Shown: positions 19,217-28,934 of the stretch, one piece after another
Layout: every line of letters begins with the position of its first letter
Numbering within the stretch: position 1 is the first letter of the stretch
From: an uncultured Bacteroides sp.
GTDB lineage: Bacteria; Bacteroidota; Bacteroidia; Bacteroidales; Bacteroidaceae
Direction: 5' to 3'
Assembly: GCA_958477465.1 (NCBI GenBank)
Contig: CAUEFX010000010.1
Span: 1 to 64,000 of the forward strand
Length of the DNA: 64,000 bases
Program-made: the position numbers and the translations under genes
The notes under the pieces: generated by a model
What the model saw: only the letters and a program-made list of their open reading frames with translations
Told to the model about the DNA's origin: nothing
Databases searched by the model: none

Positions 19217-20176
19217 TTATAATTTTCAACCGGACTGTTTCTTTGCAGGCTTTTCAATCAGCTTCGGGGCTGTTTCGTGCTGATGATCCGTCTTGTTCTC
19301 CTGCGCCATCTTCCTGCCCAACAGGTAATCGTTCAAATCGTTATACTCCCGGTAGCAGTCGGACTTGTCCCTGACCGGGCATCCGGCTTGCGCCATCTGC
19401 TGAAAAGCCTGCCTTCCGGCGGAATCGTTATCCAGTAGGCAGAGGGCACTCTTATACTCTTTCAAGACAGGGATAGCCTTGCCTACATTGCTGACCGAAT
19501 TTAAAACGATATAGTCCGGACCGTTTCCTTTAGGCTGTCCGTTACCGGGATGCGTAGCCTTGAGCGTGAGGTATGAGAGATAATCCATAAAGCCTTCAAC
19601 CACTATGCAACGGTCGCTGCCATTTTTGATATGGGTAATCTCTTTGGGCGATATGCTGCCTTTTAGGTATTTGTTACGGATCTCGTACCCGCCGCTCCGG
19701 TTGGCAAAGCCTACGGCAAAATACCATTTTCCCTTGTTCTGAAAATGCACTTCCTTGCATGCTTCCCTTGCGATTTCAGGCAAGATGCCTCTTTCTTTGA
19801 GATATCCCAGCAAGACCGGGTTCGTCAGCGGATCAATGCGTACCTGCCGGTAGCCGGTAGCCTGCGGTTCCGCCTGCCGGGGAGAGGCTGCTACCGGACG
19901 GAAAGCAGCCGGAAAATGTCCCTCTATCGTTTTAAGCGCATAAGAGATATCCTTCGTCTTTTGAAGCTCCATCGCCAGGGTGATGATGTCCCCTCCCTGT
20001 CCGATGCCGAAATCGTATCATAGGTTGCGGGATGCGCTCACCTTGAAAGAAGGTGTCTTCTCCTCACGGAAAGGGGAACAATACCAGATACTGTCCCCTT
20101 GTTGTTTTACCGGGTTGAACCCCATACGCCGGAGATAATCCTCCAACTGAATGCTCTTGGCTTCTTCAATGTTCAT
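19217..20176 (-). CDS. DnaG-like (toprim) primase, interrupted by one in-frame TGA
   Basis: Primase with a CHC2-type zinc-binding N-terminus and a toprim domain, probably for complementary-strand synthesis after transfer. Starting at ATG 20176 the protein reads MNIEEAKSIQLEDYLRRMGF, WYCSPFREEKTPSFKV, then TGA at codon 53 (20018-20020) in the context ASRNL-TGA-YDFGIGQGGDII. DnaG-type proteins conserve NLWYDFG here, so TGA stands exactly for Trp. The toprim core follows (CIVVEGFMDYLSYL; CLLDNDSAGRQAF). The annotated end is uncertain: KKQSG is followed by TGA (19226-19228), then AAA-TTA-TAA, so the protein ends either at 19226 or, if TGA is sense, three residues later at 19217. Two Trp codons are TGG. 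Confidence 0.87.
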
Positions 20177-20192
20177 TGTGTAACGGATTAAA

Positions 20193-20801
20193 TTAATGAC
20201 TCTTTTTAGAACGGGAATCCTTTAGTATCACCCACTGCAACGGATTCTGCGGCTTCCCGTTTTTTCTCAGTTCAAAATGCAGATGGTTGCCGGTCGCTAT
20301 GCCGGTATGACCGACATTGCCGATATGCCGACCTATGCGTACATCGCTCCCTTTCCTCACATGCAATTTGCTCAAGTGTGCATACAACGTGGAAAAGCCG
20401 CCCGCGTGCCGGATTTCGATGTACCAGCCGTAACTGCTGCTATACCTGGCTTCAACGACTTTCCCGCTTCCTGAAGCATAGACCGGCGTGCCATAGGGTG
20501 CGGCAAGATCCACTCCGGCATGGAGTATCCTTTTCTTTTTCACCGGATGCATCCTTATACCGAAACCGGAAGAAACGGCATACCTCCTCCGACTTTCATT
20601 CAATGGATACAGAATAGGATAATCGGCCAGTACGGTAACCGGCAACCGGCTGTCTCATATGAAAGACTTTCACTGCCGGGCAGAGTGGATACGGTAGATG
20701 ACAGCACTGAGTCCGGCTTTATATCCCTTTGACGGGGACTGTGCAAAAGCCGGACATGACAATAAGTGACAGAACATGACAATTAATGACAACTTCCTCA
20801 T
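20193..20801 (-). CDS. M23 zinc metallopeptidase (LytM), interrupted by two in-frame TGA codons
   Basis: Periplasmic peptidoglycan endopeptidase, likely opening the wall for the mating pore. Read through two TGA codons (codon 44 at 20670-20672 and codon 49 at 20655-20657) the frame joins a good signal peptide (MRKLSLIVMFCHLLSCPAFAQ) to a complete M23 domain of 202 residues in total. The junction reads IHSARQ-TGA-KSFI-TGA-DSRLPVTVLADYP. The M23 zinc motifs are HAGVDLAAPYGTPVYA and GNHLHFELRKNG. Without readthrough the peptidase domain has no export signal. Two other Trp codons are TGG. It lies 16 bp before the primase and has its own perfect -7 box TATCTTTG at 20820-20827. It ends in TAA. Confidence 0.85.
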
Positions 20802-20836
20802 AATCAAACTATTTAATGACAAAGATAGTAATTTTA
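20757..20836. promoter_or_regulatory. TGAC array (4 copies, 10-bp period) and overlapping divergent promoters
   Basis: TGAC occurs at 20757, 20767, 20777 and 20787, with a further in-phase copy at 20817. A -7-like box TAATTTTA for the rightward operon lies at 20829-20836, 39 bp after the fourth repeat. The leftward promoter box TATCTTTG (complement of 20820-20827) serves the M23-primase genes. The array lies inside the signal-peptide codons of the M23 gene, that is just downstream of the leftward start. A protein bound here could activate the right operon and block the left one; that is inference from geometry. Confidence 0.65.
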
Positions 20837-20875
20837 CCCTCGTAAATGATTCATTAATCTTTAAAATTAACGTAT

Positions 20876-22015
20876 ATGAACGATGTGAATTTAGCTCCTG
20901 AAAACAAGGAAGCAACCCCGGAACACGGGTATTTGATGGCGTATGACAAGAAAGAGCAGAAAGCCAAAGGTGTAAAAGGAATCGCAGCGAACGGAGAGCT
21001 GGAAACGCTCGAAGCTAACGAGGCGAACAGGGACCAGTTTATCAAAGTGGACCAACGTGGAAACTTCTTCACCAACTTCGGGAAGAATTTTCTCTACCAG
21101 TACAATAATCCCGGTCGTTACTCCCTCTACAACATGCCGAAGGAAACGCTCGTAGAGCAGGCCAAAGAAAAGATCGAAGCGGCGCAGGAACCACAGAACG
21201 AAGCAGTCAGAAGGGAACTGGCTTCGACCAGGGTGTATAATAACCATCGCTTCAACGAGCGGGAAGTGAATTGGGAACAGGCCGCCAAATACGGCATTAC
21301 CCCGGACGGACTGAAGAACACAAAGGACAGCCTCGAAAGAATGTTGCAGGGAAAGACTTCCGCTATCGCTTTCCGTGTGGCAAAAAATTCCGAGCTGGGG
21401 CGTGAAAACGGGGATGCCAAACTCTCCCTGTTCCGCGACGAGAACGGAGCTGTCAAGTTCGACATCCACTACATCCGTCAGGCTCCCAAGATCGGGGAAG
21501 ACTACAGGGGACATGTCCTGACGGAAGAAGACCTCAAGGCCCTGAACCAGACCGGCAATCTCGGCAAGGCGGTGGATGTAGTCATTGACTACCGTACCAA
21601 AGAAACCAAATCCTGCTACCTTTCCAAAGACCCGGTGACCAATGAATTGTTCCATATGCCCGTAGAGCAGGCACGCATTCCGCGTAAGGTGAAAGATTAT
21701 ACGCTTTCTCCGAAAGAATACGATGCTGCCGTGCGCGGTGAGGAAGTACCGATCCGTTTCAAGTCTGATAATGGAAAATTTTATGCCACCTCCATCCAGA
21801 TGAGTGCCGCCGAGCGAGGGGTGGAATTCCTCTGGGAAAGAAGCACCAAGAAGTTGGAAGAGGCACAGAAACAAGGTCAGGAACAAGACGGAAGCCAGCA
21901 GCAGCCCCATGCACCGGTACAAGTAGCCGGAAAACCCCGGAAAAAAGAGGAAGCCTCACAGCAAGCGGAAAAGAAACCGCGTACCCGTAAACCGTCCATC
22001 ACACCTAAAATGTAA
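20876..22015 (+). CDS. DUF3945/DUF4099-like ICE protein
   Basis: A 379-residue soluble protein of unknown function, of the kind found near topB in Bacteroides ICEs. Visible features: an N-terminal YLMAYDKKEQKAKGVKGI segment, FFTNFGKNFLYQYNNP near residue 65, the DUF4099-like stretch VNWEQAAKYGITPDGL near residue 130, FDIHYIRQAPKIGEDYRGH and LSPKEYDAAVRGEEVPIRFK near residue 280, and a highly basic low-complexity tail ending in ITPKM. First gene of an operon with 3-30 bp gaps that runs to topB or beyond. No in-frame TGA; both Trp codons are TGG. It ends in TAA. Confidence 0.75.
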   Translation: MNDVNLAPENKEATPEHGYLMAYDKKEQKAKGVKGIAANGELETLEANEANRDQFIKVDQRGNFFTNFGKNFLYQYNNPGRYSLYNMPKETLVEQAKEKIEAAQEPQNEAVRRELASTRVYNNHRFNEREVNWEQAAKYGITPDGLKNTKDSLERMLQGKTSAIAFRVAKNSELGRENGDAKLSLFRDENGAVKFDIHYIRQAPKIGEDYRGHVLTEEDLKALNQTGNLGKAVDVVIDYRTKETKSCYLSKDPVTNELFHMPVEQARIPRKVKDYTLSPKEYDAAVRGEEVPIRFKSDNGKFYATSIQMSAAERGVEFLWERSTKKLEEAQKQGQEQDGSQQQPHAPVQVAGKPRKKEEASQQAEKKPRTRKPSITPKM

Positions 22016-22020
22016 GAAAA

Positions 22021-23445
22021 ATGGCAACCTATATTTCTGATGATCCCAAACTATTGGACGAGCTTTTCAGGAAAGACGGTGAAGGCCAGCTCCTTGTCGG
22101 TTATGAAACCGGCAAGGAGAAACCCCATGCAGAATCCTCCTATATGCTTTATCCTGCCAATCCCGACAGGCAAGACCCTGTCTATACGTTTATGGCCTTG
22201 TTCAGCCAACAATCGATAAAAGCCAAATACTCCGCCTTCGTACCGAATACCCGTCTGGAAATCTATTCATTCCCGAAGATGACGGATGTACCGGCTATCT
22301 CCGGAGATATTTCCAAAAAGGAATATATCAATCAGGTATTACTACCCTATATCCGGGAAAAGGGACTGGCTCCTCTAATAAGTACCAATCTGAGAAATGT
22401 CCTGTTTGCGCAGTCACGCAGCGATATCCTCATGATATCGGGAGAACTTCCGAAACTGACCACACAGCAGTTGGACGAGCTGGTCCATTTTCATCAGAAG
22501 CAGGATGAGCTGGCTGCCAGGTATGATTATAATCCGGTTTACAAATTACCGCTGCATGCTGTGGAAACGTCCAAAGGAATCTTGTTTTTCAGTGATACCA
22601 AAATGGGACGGGAGGGATTGAAGAGCTTTTACCAACAGTTATCCGGCAATTATTTCTGGGTTCATGGCGAACTCGGTCCTGTCAGGCAATACAACGTCAA
22701 CTGCCTGTCCGACGATATCTGTCCTTTGGTGGATGCCTGCTACCGGAAGAATCCCCAAAGCGGAAAAGGGGAATATGATTTTGATAATGCTGTATTCTCA
22801 AAAGAGGCTTTCCGTGACAGGAAACAGTGGAAACTGGCGTTTGAAACGGACATGGAGCCGAGCGCTTCTGAATTTCTCCGCCTGAATGAATTTGCCGGAT
22901 GTCCTGCGAGCCGTAACAATGCGGATATCAGCAAACTGTTGTATCTGATGGAGAACGGATTCAAGCGGGATATAATAAATGATCCCGATTTCGGATACCG
23001 GAATGTCTTTCAGGAGTATGTCACCCGGATAGACGACTGTATCAACGGACAGTCCTCGGGGCCAGATTTGTCAGATGTGCTGGATGACATGCGTTGGAAA
23101 GCGAAGAATATCCTTCTGACGGATTTCGATGTCCGTGGACACCGTACATTGGAAAGGACACTGAATGACAGGAGCGTCCCGTTTCTCATCAATGGAACCG
23201 ATGCCGGCGAAGCCATGAGGCAAGCCTTGCTGGAAGGAAAGTGGATCTACTGTCCCCAAATATCCAAGTCAATGCCAGATTTACATTTCCTCCATGCCGA
23301 AAAGACATGCAACCGGGTAATGGCATATACCAAATCTCCCGTAAACAAGACCGTGTATCAGGAGAAAAACGGCAAAATCATTCCATATGTACCGGCTTTG
23401 AAAAAGGTATCGAAAACGAAAAGGAACAATTCCCTCAAAATGTAA
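22021..23445 (+). CDS. ICE paralogue family member 1, function unknown
   Basis: A 474-residue protein not recognised as a named family. It has an N-terminal part (residues 1-175) and a C-terminal module that recurs in the genes downstream: AVETSKGILFFSDTKMGREG near residue 180, QLSGNYFWVHGELG, a charged helical middle and the motif TDFDVRGHRTLERTLND near residue 375. The tail is basic and ends in NSLKM. No signal peptide or membrane segment is seen, so it is probably cytoplasmic. It starts 5 bp after the previous stop. The closest relatives within the window are the proteins at 23450 and 24270. It ends in TAA. Confidence 0.7.
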   Translation: MATYISDDPKLLDELFRKDGEGQLLVGYETGKEKPHAESSYMLYPANPDRQDPVYTFMALFSQQSIKAKYSAFVPNTRLEIYSFPKMTDVPAISGDISKKEYINQVLLPYIREKGLAPLISTNLRNVLFAQSRSDILMISGELPKLTTQQLDELVHFHQKQDELAARYDYNPVYKLPLHAVETSKGILFFSDTKMGREGLKSFYQQLSGNYFWVHGELGPVRQYNVNCLSDDICPLVDACYRKNPQSGKGEYDFDNAVFSKEAFRDRKQWKLAFETDMEPSASEFLRLNEFAGCPASRNNADISKLLYLMENGFKRDIINDPDFGYRNVFQEYVTRIDDCINGQSSGPDLSDVLDDMRWKAKNILLTDFDVRGHRTLERTLNDRSVPFLINGTDAGEAMRQALLEGKWIYCPQISKSMPDLHFLHAEKTCNRVMAYTKSPVNKTVYQEKNGKIIPYVPALKKVSKTKRNNSLKM

Positions 23446-23449
23446 TGAT

Positions 23450-24265
23450 ATGAAGCAACCTGAACAATCCTATACAGCCATAGAGACAGCCCATGGCTTT
23501 GTGTTCTTTACTGATACGACGGAAGGACAGAAAAACAGGCAGGACTTTCTGCAATTTATGGCAGACCATTACTTCGATCCCCATTTCAATCTTGGTCCGG
23601 TAAATGTTTACCGGGCAGAAGGAGTCCTAAAGGATGGATCCTATGTCAATCCGGGTGAAGGCCTGTACCCGGAATATGCTTACCTGCAGATGGATAAGAC
23701 ACCGGAAATGGAGCTGGTCTACCGGAATGAGATGAAGCCGACCTGGGAGGATTTCGGTAGTTTCTGCCACAATATGCATTGTACCAGCAGCCATCGCAAC
23801 CGTAATATCGCTGATATTTTGGAGGAAATAGAAAGCAAGGACCGTAAATTACTGGAGCTTTCCAAACAAGGTACAGCATCGGATATCCGGCAGCAGATAG
23901 AAGAAACCGGCCAGGATAAAGCCTTGCTGGACAAACTCCTCAAGCAGTATTACGATGTGCGTGGACACCGGACTGTTGGGAACATCCTCCGCGACCCGAT
24001 GGAATGTGTCACCGTAGACGGTGTCCGGCTCTTTACCCCTCACCGGCAAGTATTGGCGGCAGGGCACGGACTCTTCCTGCCGGGAGAGGCAAAAAGCAAC
24101 CCGTCCCATGCCTATGCATGGATAAACGGGGATTTCACCCGGATCGTATTTTCTAAGGATCCTCCTGCGAACAAACAGGTGTTCAAAGTGAAAACAGTCA
24201 TCGAAAAGGCTTTGAATAAAAAGCAGGACGTGAAAAAGAAAAGAAATACCCACCCTAAATTGTAG
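23450..24265 (+). CDS. ICE paralogue family member 2 (short form, C-terminal module only)
   Basis: At 271 residues this protein consists of the C-terminal module alone: AIETAHGFVFFTDTTEGQKN at residues 10-30, FMADHYFDPHFNLGPVNVYR after it, and YYDVRGHRTVGNILRD near residue 167. The basic tail ends in THPKL. The missing N-terminal part, present in its neighbours, suggests a truncated duplicate or a minimal functional unit. It starts 4 bp after the previous stop codon (TAA-TG-ATATG spacing) and ends in TAG. Function unknown. Confidence 0.7.
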   Translation: MKQPEQSYTAIETAHGFVFFTDTTEGQKNRQDFLQFMADHYFDPHFNLGPVNVYRAEGVLKDGSYVNPGEGLYPEYAYLQMDKTPEMELVYRNEMKPTWEDFGSFCHNMHCTSSHRNRNIADILEEIESKDRKLLELSKQGTASDIRQQIEETGQDKALLDKLLKQYYDVRGHRTVGNILRDPMECVTVDGVRLFTPHRQVLAAGHGLFLPGEAKSNPSHAYAWINGDFTRIVFSKDPPANKQVFKVKTVIEKALNKKQDVKKKRNTHPKL

Positions 24266-24269
24266 AAAT

Positions 24270-25718
24270 ATGGACAAGAGAAACCAAATGGAAAATCCTT
24301 TTTTCGATCCCGACAAGCCGGGAAGTATTTTTGTCGGTATGGACCGTTACCATCAGTACTCTCCCCACCAGCCCCGAAATGCCCTCACATTCATTCAGAA
24401 AGGAGATGCGGACAGCCTGTTCCGCAAATTCCTGATTGACAATATCAAGGAAGCGGAGTGCTGCCCCTATATTCCGGATACGGAACTGCTCCGGTTTGAC
24501 CTGGCGAACATGAGGCAGGTTCCACCGGTAGATACCCATACCCCTTTCGAGGAATATATCAGCAAGGAACTGCTGCCGTATTTTCAAGAACACTGCATTC
24601 CCCCTGCCAAACGCATTTCCCTGCGTGATGCGGTCTATACCTATAAATACAAGAATGAACCGGACGGCGGCATATTGAAGAAGTATCTCATGCAGGAACC
24701 CGCATACTTGGAGTTTCGATTACAGCAACAGGAAAAAAGGACATTGTACCGGTGCCAGCCGCGGTACACATTCCCCTTAAAAGTGGTGGAGAATGACTTC
24801 GGATACCTTATCTTTTCCGGTAACGAGATCGGCAGGAACGGATTCAGGGAGTGCATCCGGTACATCACGGACCATTACTTCGACCCGCACTACGATACCG
24901 GCCATCTGGCCGTCTACGACAGTACGTTCATGGACAAGAACCTGGTTCCTCTCATAGATGCCGCTTACAAGCCGTGCAAACCGATGGAACTGGATTATTC
25001 CTTCGATTTTTATCCGGCATCCTATATCGGTCTTGACGAACTGCCCAAAGAATTCATCGACAGTTTAAAACCGGTATGCTACCATTCGATGGAAGCGACA
25101 GCCGGGGATTTTATAAAATTCGCCACCGACTGGCATTTCAATAAGGATACGCAGGTTTCCATCAGCCGGGAGAACCATGACATTTACCGGCTGCTGACCG
25201 TCATGCGTAACGGTTATATGAATATTCATGAACAACCGTTTACCTATTTCAATGAACTGCTGCCGTATGCCAAGGAATTTGAAAAAGTCACGCAGGTTAA
25301 ATCTGCCGGCGAATTCGATACGGGAAAGTTCAAGCGGTTGTCTACGGAAATCCGGAAGGCTGCCGATGGAATTTTGAAAAGGGATTTCGATGTGAGAGGG
25401 CACCGTTCCCTTGAGAATATGTTGAATGACTCCACCGTTACCTTCACCGTCGGAAGCCGAAAACTGAATGAAGTTCAAAAGACGGCACTGGCTTCGGGAT
25501 ACGCACTGTATCTCCCGGAAAACAACAAGGAGGCGACAAGGCATCTCCTTTTTTGCAAGGCCGACTTTGAGCAGGGCAGAATTGAGGGTTCCTCCAAGCC
25601 CTTCGGCGTCAGGACATACGTGATAAAGGACGGACTGCTCTGTCCGCTGCCGGAAGAGAAGAATACCGTTAAAAAGACTGAGAATAAGAACAGACATAAC
25701 AATAACCGTTTAAAATAA
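24270..25718 (+). CDS. ICE paralogue family member 3, function unknown
   Basis: A 482-residue protein with the same two-part layout as the gene at 22021. The N-terminal part includes GSIFVGMDRYHQY and EYISKELLPYFQEH; the C-terminal module includes VVENDFGYLIFSGNEIGRNG near residue 175, ITDHYFDPHYDTGHLAVYDS, and KRDFDVRGHRSLENMLND near residue 370. The FDPH and DVRGHR motifs tie it most closely to the short member at 23450. Basic Asn-rich tail (ENKNRHNNNRLK). No export signal. It ends in TAA, 6 bp before the next gene. Confidence 0.7.
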   Translation: MDKRNQMENPFFDPDKPGSIFVGMDRYHQYSPHQPRNALTFIQKGDADSLFRKFLIDNIKEAECCPYIPDTELLRFDLANMRQVPPVDTHTPFEEYISKELLPYFQEHCIPPAKRISLRDAVYTYKYKNEPDGGILKKYLMQEPAYLEFRLQQQEKRTLYRCQPRYTFPLKVVENDFGYLIFSGNEIGRNGFRECIRYITDHYFDPHYDTGHLAVYDSTFMDKNLVPLIDAAYKPCKPMELDYSFDFYPASYIGLDELPKEFIDSLKPVCYHSMEATAGDFIKFATDWHFNKDTQVSISRENHDIYRLLTVMRNGYMNIHEQPFTYFNELLPYAKEFEKVTQVKSAGEFDTGKFKRLSTEIRKAADGILKRDFDVRGHRSLENMLNDSTVTFTVGSRKLNEVQKTALASGYALYLPENNKEATRHLLFCKADFEQGRIEGSSKPFGVRTYVIKDGLLCPLPEEKNTVKKTENKNRHNNNRLK

Positions 25719-25724
25719 AGCGAT

Positions 25725-26036
25725 ATGATACCTAAAAGTCAGATGTACCTCGGAGCGCGGATTGTAGAGAACGATCCGGAAGAGGAAACTCCCGTTGTTC
25801 CCTATAAAGGAACAGTAACAGCCATTGAAGAAACCGGAAAAGGGGAACTGGATTACTTTGTCTATATCCGGCTGGATGATGAGTCCATGAAACAAAAAAG
25901 AATCTCCCTTTGCTGCCCGGACAAGATCATGACCTGTTTTCAATGGACTATAGACCTGGAAGAAAAACAGAAAATGGAGCAGAAAATGAAGAATAAAAAA
26001 GTTCCCGACCCGTCGAAACGGCATAGACTATCTTAA
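25725..26036 (+). CDS. Small ICE operon protein, function unknown
   Basis: 103 residues, ATG start 6 bp after the preceding stop. It is probably a single beta-rich domain (YLGARIVENDPEEETPVVPYKGTVTAIEETG) and does not contain the paralogue module. Like its neighbours it ends in a lysine-rich tail (MKNKKVPDPSKRHRLS). The conserved operon position and tail argue that it is a real gene. No homologue recognised. It ends in TAA. Confidence 0.6.
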   Translation: MIPKSQMYLGARIVENDPEEETPVVPYKGTVTAIEETGKGELDYFVYIRLDDESMKQKRISLCCPDKIMTCFQWTIDLEEKQKMEQKMKNKKVPDPSKRHRLS

Positions 26037-26065
26037 TCAACCATTCATCTAAACCATAAAATAAT

Positions 26066-27136
26066 ATGAGTACATACATTGGTTTCAATTTGAACAGCAA
26101 CAGGCAGATTGAACATTTCCAGACCATAGAGAATCGTTATGGCATCAATTCAGATGGCGGCAAATTTCTTTTCGGGCAGGCAGAACTGGCCTTGAAAGGC
26201 TCCTACATTCCTAAGGAAGAAGTCTATTTAATACCATATCAGGGTGCTGTACAACCGGGGAACATTGAAAGGTTCATCAAGGACATGACCCATAACGGAG
26301 GACTGTCTTGTGCAACTCATTTCCCATTGCGGGATATCGCCTTCGTTTACGAGAATACATCTCCTTATGGCATCCATAATGTGGATAGCATCCAGAGAAT
26401 GCTTCAAAAGGCCAAAGACAATCCCCTGCTGAAAAAACAACTGAACGCTTACCGCGCATTCCATCAAGAAAAGGAAAAAGATATCTACAACAGGGTGATT
26501 ACTGCAATAAATACGAACCAGGGAGTCCTGATGTTCAATGATACCGGCAGGGGGATACAGTGTGCGCAGAAATACCTGCAGCATATTGGCGATAATTTCT
26601 TCTCGCCGGTTTACAGGGATGCGGATAAACTGCAAATATATTATTTCAGCACTTCCAATATCAATCTGATCAAAGAGGCGTCAAAGTGTTCGAACATGTT
26701 TGAACATGGCTTAAAAAAGATATACCTTCCCCAAAAGGCTCATTTCCTGGATTCAAATATGATAGCCAACTATACCCCGGCGGTAGAATGCAGCATGGCT
26801 CCCTCTTTGGAATGTTATAACCAACTGGCCGAAAAGTTGAATCTGGGCAAGAGCCAGAAGAATTATAACATAGGCGTACTCGACCGGATCTGCAAGACCG
26901 GGCAAATCGGGAATTTGGAAAAAGACAGCCGGTTCAACCATCAAAACAGCTTTGTCTCCCTGGATGAACGGATCAGGCTGTCTTATGTGGGGAAGCAGGA
27001 TGGCACACTGCTGAAAAATGCACTTGAACGGACCATCAAGGATACGGCAAAGAGAATCCTACAGACGGACTATGCGGTACGGGGCTATGAACCGCCCAAA
27101 CAGGAAAAGAAAAAGAGTAGAAGTATCACCATGTAA
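26066..27136 (+). CDS. ICE paralogue family member 4, function unknown
   Basis: 356 residues with the module at INTNQGVLMFNDTGRGIQCAQ (about residue 155) and LQHIGDNFFSPVYRDADKLQIYYFS after it. The later DVRG motif is degenerate (TDYAVRGYEPPK near residue 340). The N-terminal part (YIGFNLNSNRQIEHF) is diverged from the other members. The basic tail ends in SRSITM. No Trp codon is present, so it gives no information about TGA use. It starts 29 bp after the previous gene and ends in TAA. Confidence 0.68.
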   Translation: MSTYIGFNLNSNRQIEHFQTIENRYGINSDGGKFLFGQAELALKGSYIPKEEVYLIPYQGAVQPGNIERFIKDMTHNGGLSCATHFPLRDIAFVYENTSPYGIHNVDSIQRMLQKAKDNPLLKKQLNAYRAFHQEKEKDIYNRVITAINTNQGVLMFNDTGRGIQCAQKYLQHIGDNFFSPVYRDADKLQIYYFSTSNINLIKEASKCSNMFEHGLKKIYLPQKAHFLDSNMIANYTPAVECSMAPSLECYNQLAEKLNLGKSQKNYNIGVLDRICKTGQIGNLEKDSRFNHQNSFVSLDERIRLSYVGKQDGTLLKNALERTIKDTAKRILQTDYAVRGYEPPKQEKKKSRSITM

Positions 27137-27156
27137 CTATTTTAAATTTCAATCGT

Positions 27157-28923
27157 ATGCAAAAGCAAGAGATTTCAAACATTATGATTTTCTTTGTTAC
27201 CCAGGACTTGGAAGGGCAACCCCGACAACTGGAGATGCACCTGATGCCGGAGAAAGAAGTATCGATGATGAATCAACGATTCACCGAATACCTCCAGCGG
27301 CAAAGGGAAATGTACAAGCCGTCCCTTGTCCAAAGCCACTTGCCGGATCTTTATCTGTGCCGCTACCAGTTTCCGGCAGGAGTAAGCTACCCGGATATCC
27401 GGCTCTTTGACAAGGATAACAGCTTGGTACAAAAATTCATCACCCGGAACGGAGGAAGCATGCAGGGCAATGTCTCATTGCGCGGACTGGAATACCTGCA
27501 TTCTCACGATGAAGAAAAAAGCCTGCCCATGCTGGTAGCCAGCGGACTTGCCGACCACCTGCTTGTACAGCCGGAAGCCAAACGGTTCGCGCTGGCACAG
27601 GATACTCTCCACGACGATCCGTCGGAAACCCTGACCGCCGTGGAAACCGCCAAAGGAGTGCTTCTGTTCGAATATTCCGGCTTTGGAAAGACATGCTGCC
27701 ATGCCTATATGCAACATCTGGCCGACCGTTTCTTCATTACGGACGAAGAGAAACCGGAGTTTGTCAACCTGTACAAGCTGACCCGTCCGGACGCAGAAGT
27801 GGTAAAGGCATTCCAAGCATCTCCCAATGCCTTCTCCTTATATACAAACTCTTTTCTGCCGGAGAAAGCACAATATCTGGATGCGACTATCCTGCGGAAT
27901 GCCCGGCTGGACAGGAGCCACCGCATAGAACCGACATTCGATGCCTATGACAAGTTTGCTTCCTCCTATAACGTGCTCCCCAGTATTGCCAATGCCCAGA
28001 TACTCCGGTTACTATCCTTACAGGAAACCGCAGGAATCTATGGGATAGACTATACAACCAGAAGGATTCCGTTCATACACAAGAATTCTTTCAACTCCCA
28101 GTTCAATGCGCTGCAGAATATTCCGGCTGAAAATAAAGGCGGACAGGAGAAGGTCAAATCACAGATCCGGGATCAGGCGGCCTATATCCTGAAACGTGAT
28201 TACGGGCTTATCCCGGACAGCCTGCAAAACAAAGAGATAGACCCCATCATTTCCCTCCAGACTCCCAAAGGAGCCGTCTACCTGCCCGCCACGGATGAAG
28301 GAGCCATCTATAAACAGTGTTACCTGCAATATCTGGCTGACCGTTTCTTCACTCCGGAAGTACAGGCTCTGGGACGAATCAGAGAATTCTATATTTCCTG
28401 CCCGAACCATAGCACGGAGCATTACATGCAGAAGCATCTGGACCTTTTCCGGTCCAATCCTTTCTACGGGCAGCTGGCGAAAATGCCATTGTATCCGATA
28501 GAGCAATCCGAGCTGTTGAAGAAAGGCGGCTATCCCATAGAGCCGACATACCATGCATTCAAACAGTTTACGGAAGATTACCGGCTTTCGGTAACGCCGG
28601 AGAATGCCGAGATATTCACCCTGCTCTTTATACGGGAATACGGATTACCGGCTGATTTCAATACTAATGAAAGCTATAAGGAGTTCACCCACAAAGGAAA
28701 TTTTAAACCGCTGGATCAAGAAATGTCCGAACTGCAATCCAAAAAGGGATATAGTGAAAAGGCATTCTACAATATTCAAAACAGGCAGCAGCAACTCGCG
28801 GACAAGATACTTGGCCTGAGATACAGACTGACCTGTCCTCCGTTGCAACTGACCGGACCGGCGGCTTCGGAAAAGAGAAAGACGGCTTCCCGTCAGAACA
28901 AGTCACATAATCCCCGCATCTAA
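27157..28923 (+). CDS. ICE paralogue family member 5, with the module duplicated internally
   Basis: 588 residues, the largest member. It carries two copies of the module in tandem: AVETAKGVLLFEYSGFGKT with YMQHLADRFFITDEE (about residues 152-190), and SLQTPKGAVYLPATDEGAI with YLQYLADRFFTPEVQ (about residues 366-405). Each is followed by an NLYKL/EFYIS strand and a helical stretch, so the gene looks like an internal duplication or fusion. A degenerate KRDYGLIPDS replaces the first DVRG motif. The basic tail ends in SHNPRI. Cytoplasmic by absence of a signal. It ends in TAA. Confidence 0.7.
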   Translation: MQKQEISNIMIFFVTQDLEGQPRQLEMHLMPEKEVSMMNQRFTEYLQRQREMYKPSLVQSHLPDLYLCRYQFPAGVSYPDIRLFDKDNSLVQKFITRNGGSMQGNVSLRGLEYLHSHDEEKSLPMLVASGLADHLLVQPEAKRFALAQDTLHDDPSETLTAVETAKGVLLFEYSGFGKTCCHAYMQHLADRFFITDEEKPEFVNLYKLTRPDAEVVKAFQASPNAFSLYTNSFLPEKAQYLDATILRNARLDRSHRIEPTFDAYDKFASSYNVLPSIANAQILRLLSLQETAGIYGIDYTTRRIPFIHKNSFNSQFNALQNIPAENKGGQEKVKSQIRDQAAYILKRDYGLIPDSLQNKEIDPIISLQTPKGAVYLPATDEGAIYKQCYLQYLADRFFTPEVQALGRIREFYISCPNHSTEHYMQKHLDLFRSNPFYGQLAKMPLYPIEQSELLKKGGYPIEPTYHAFKQFTEDYRLSVTPENAEIFTLLFIREYGLPADFNTNESYKEFTHKGNFKPLDQEMSELQSKKGYSEKAFYNIQNRQQQLADKILGLRYRLTCPPLQLTGPAASEKRKTASRQNKSHNPRI

Positions 28924-28934
28924 AACTGATTATC

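Noticed and set aside
20600..20782. A separate 60-codon gene at the 5' end of the M23 gene
   Set aside because: It is in a different frame from the signal peptide plus M23 domain, which joins in one frame when two TGA codons are read as sense.
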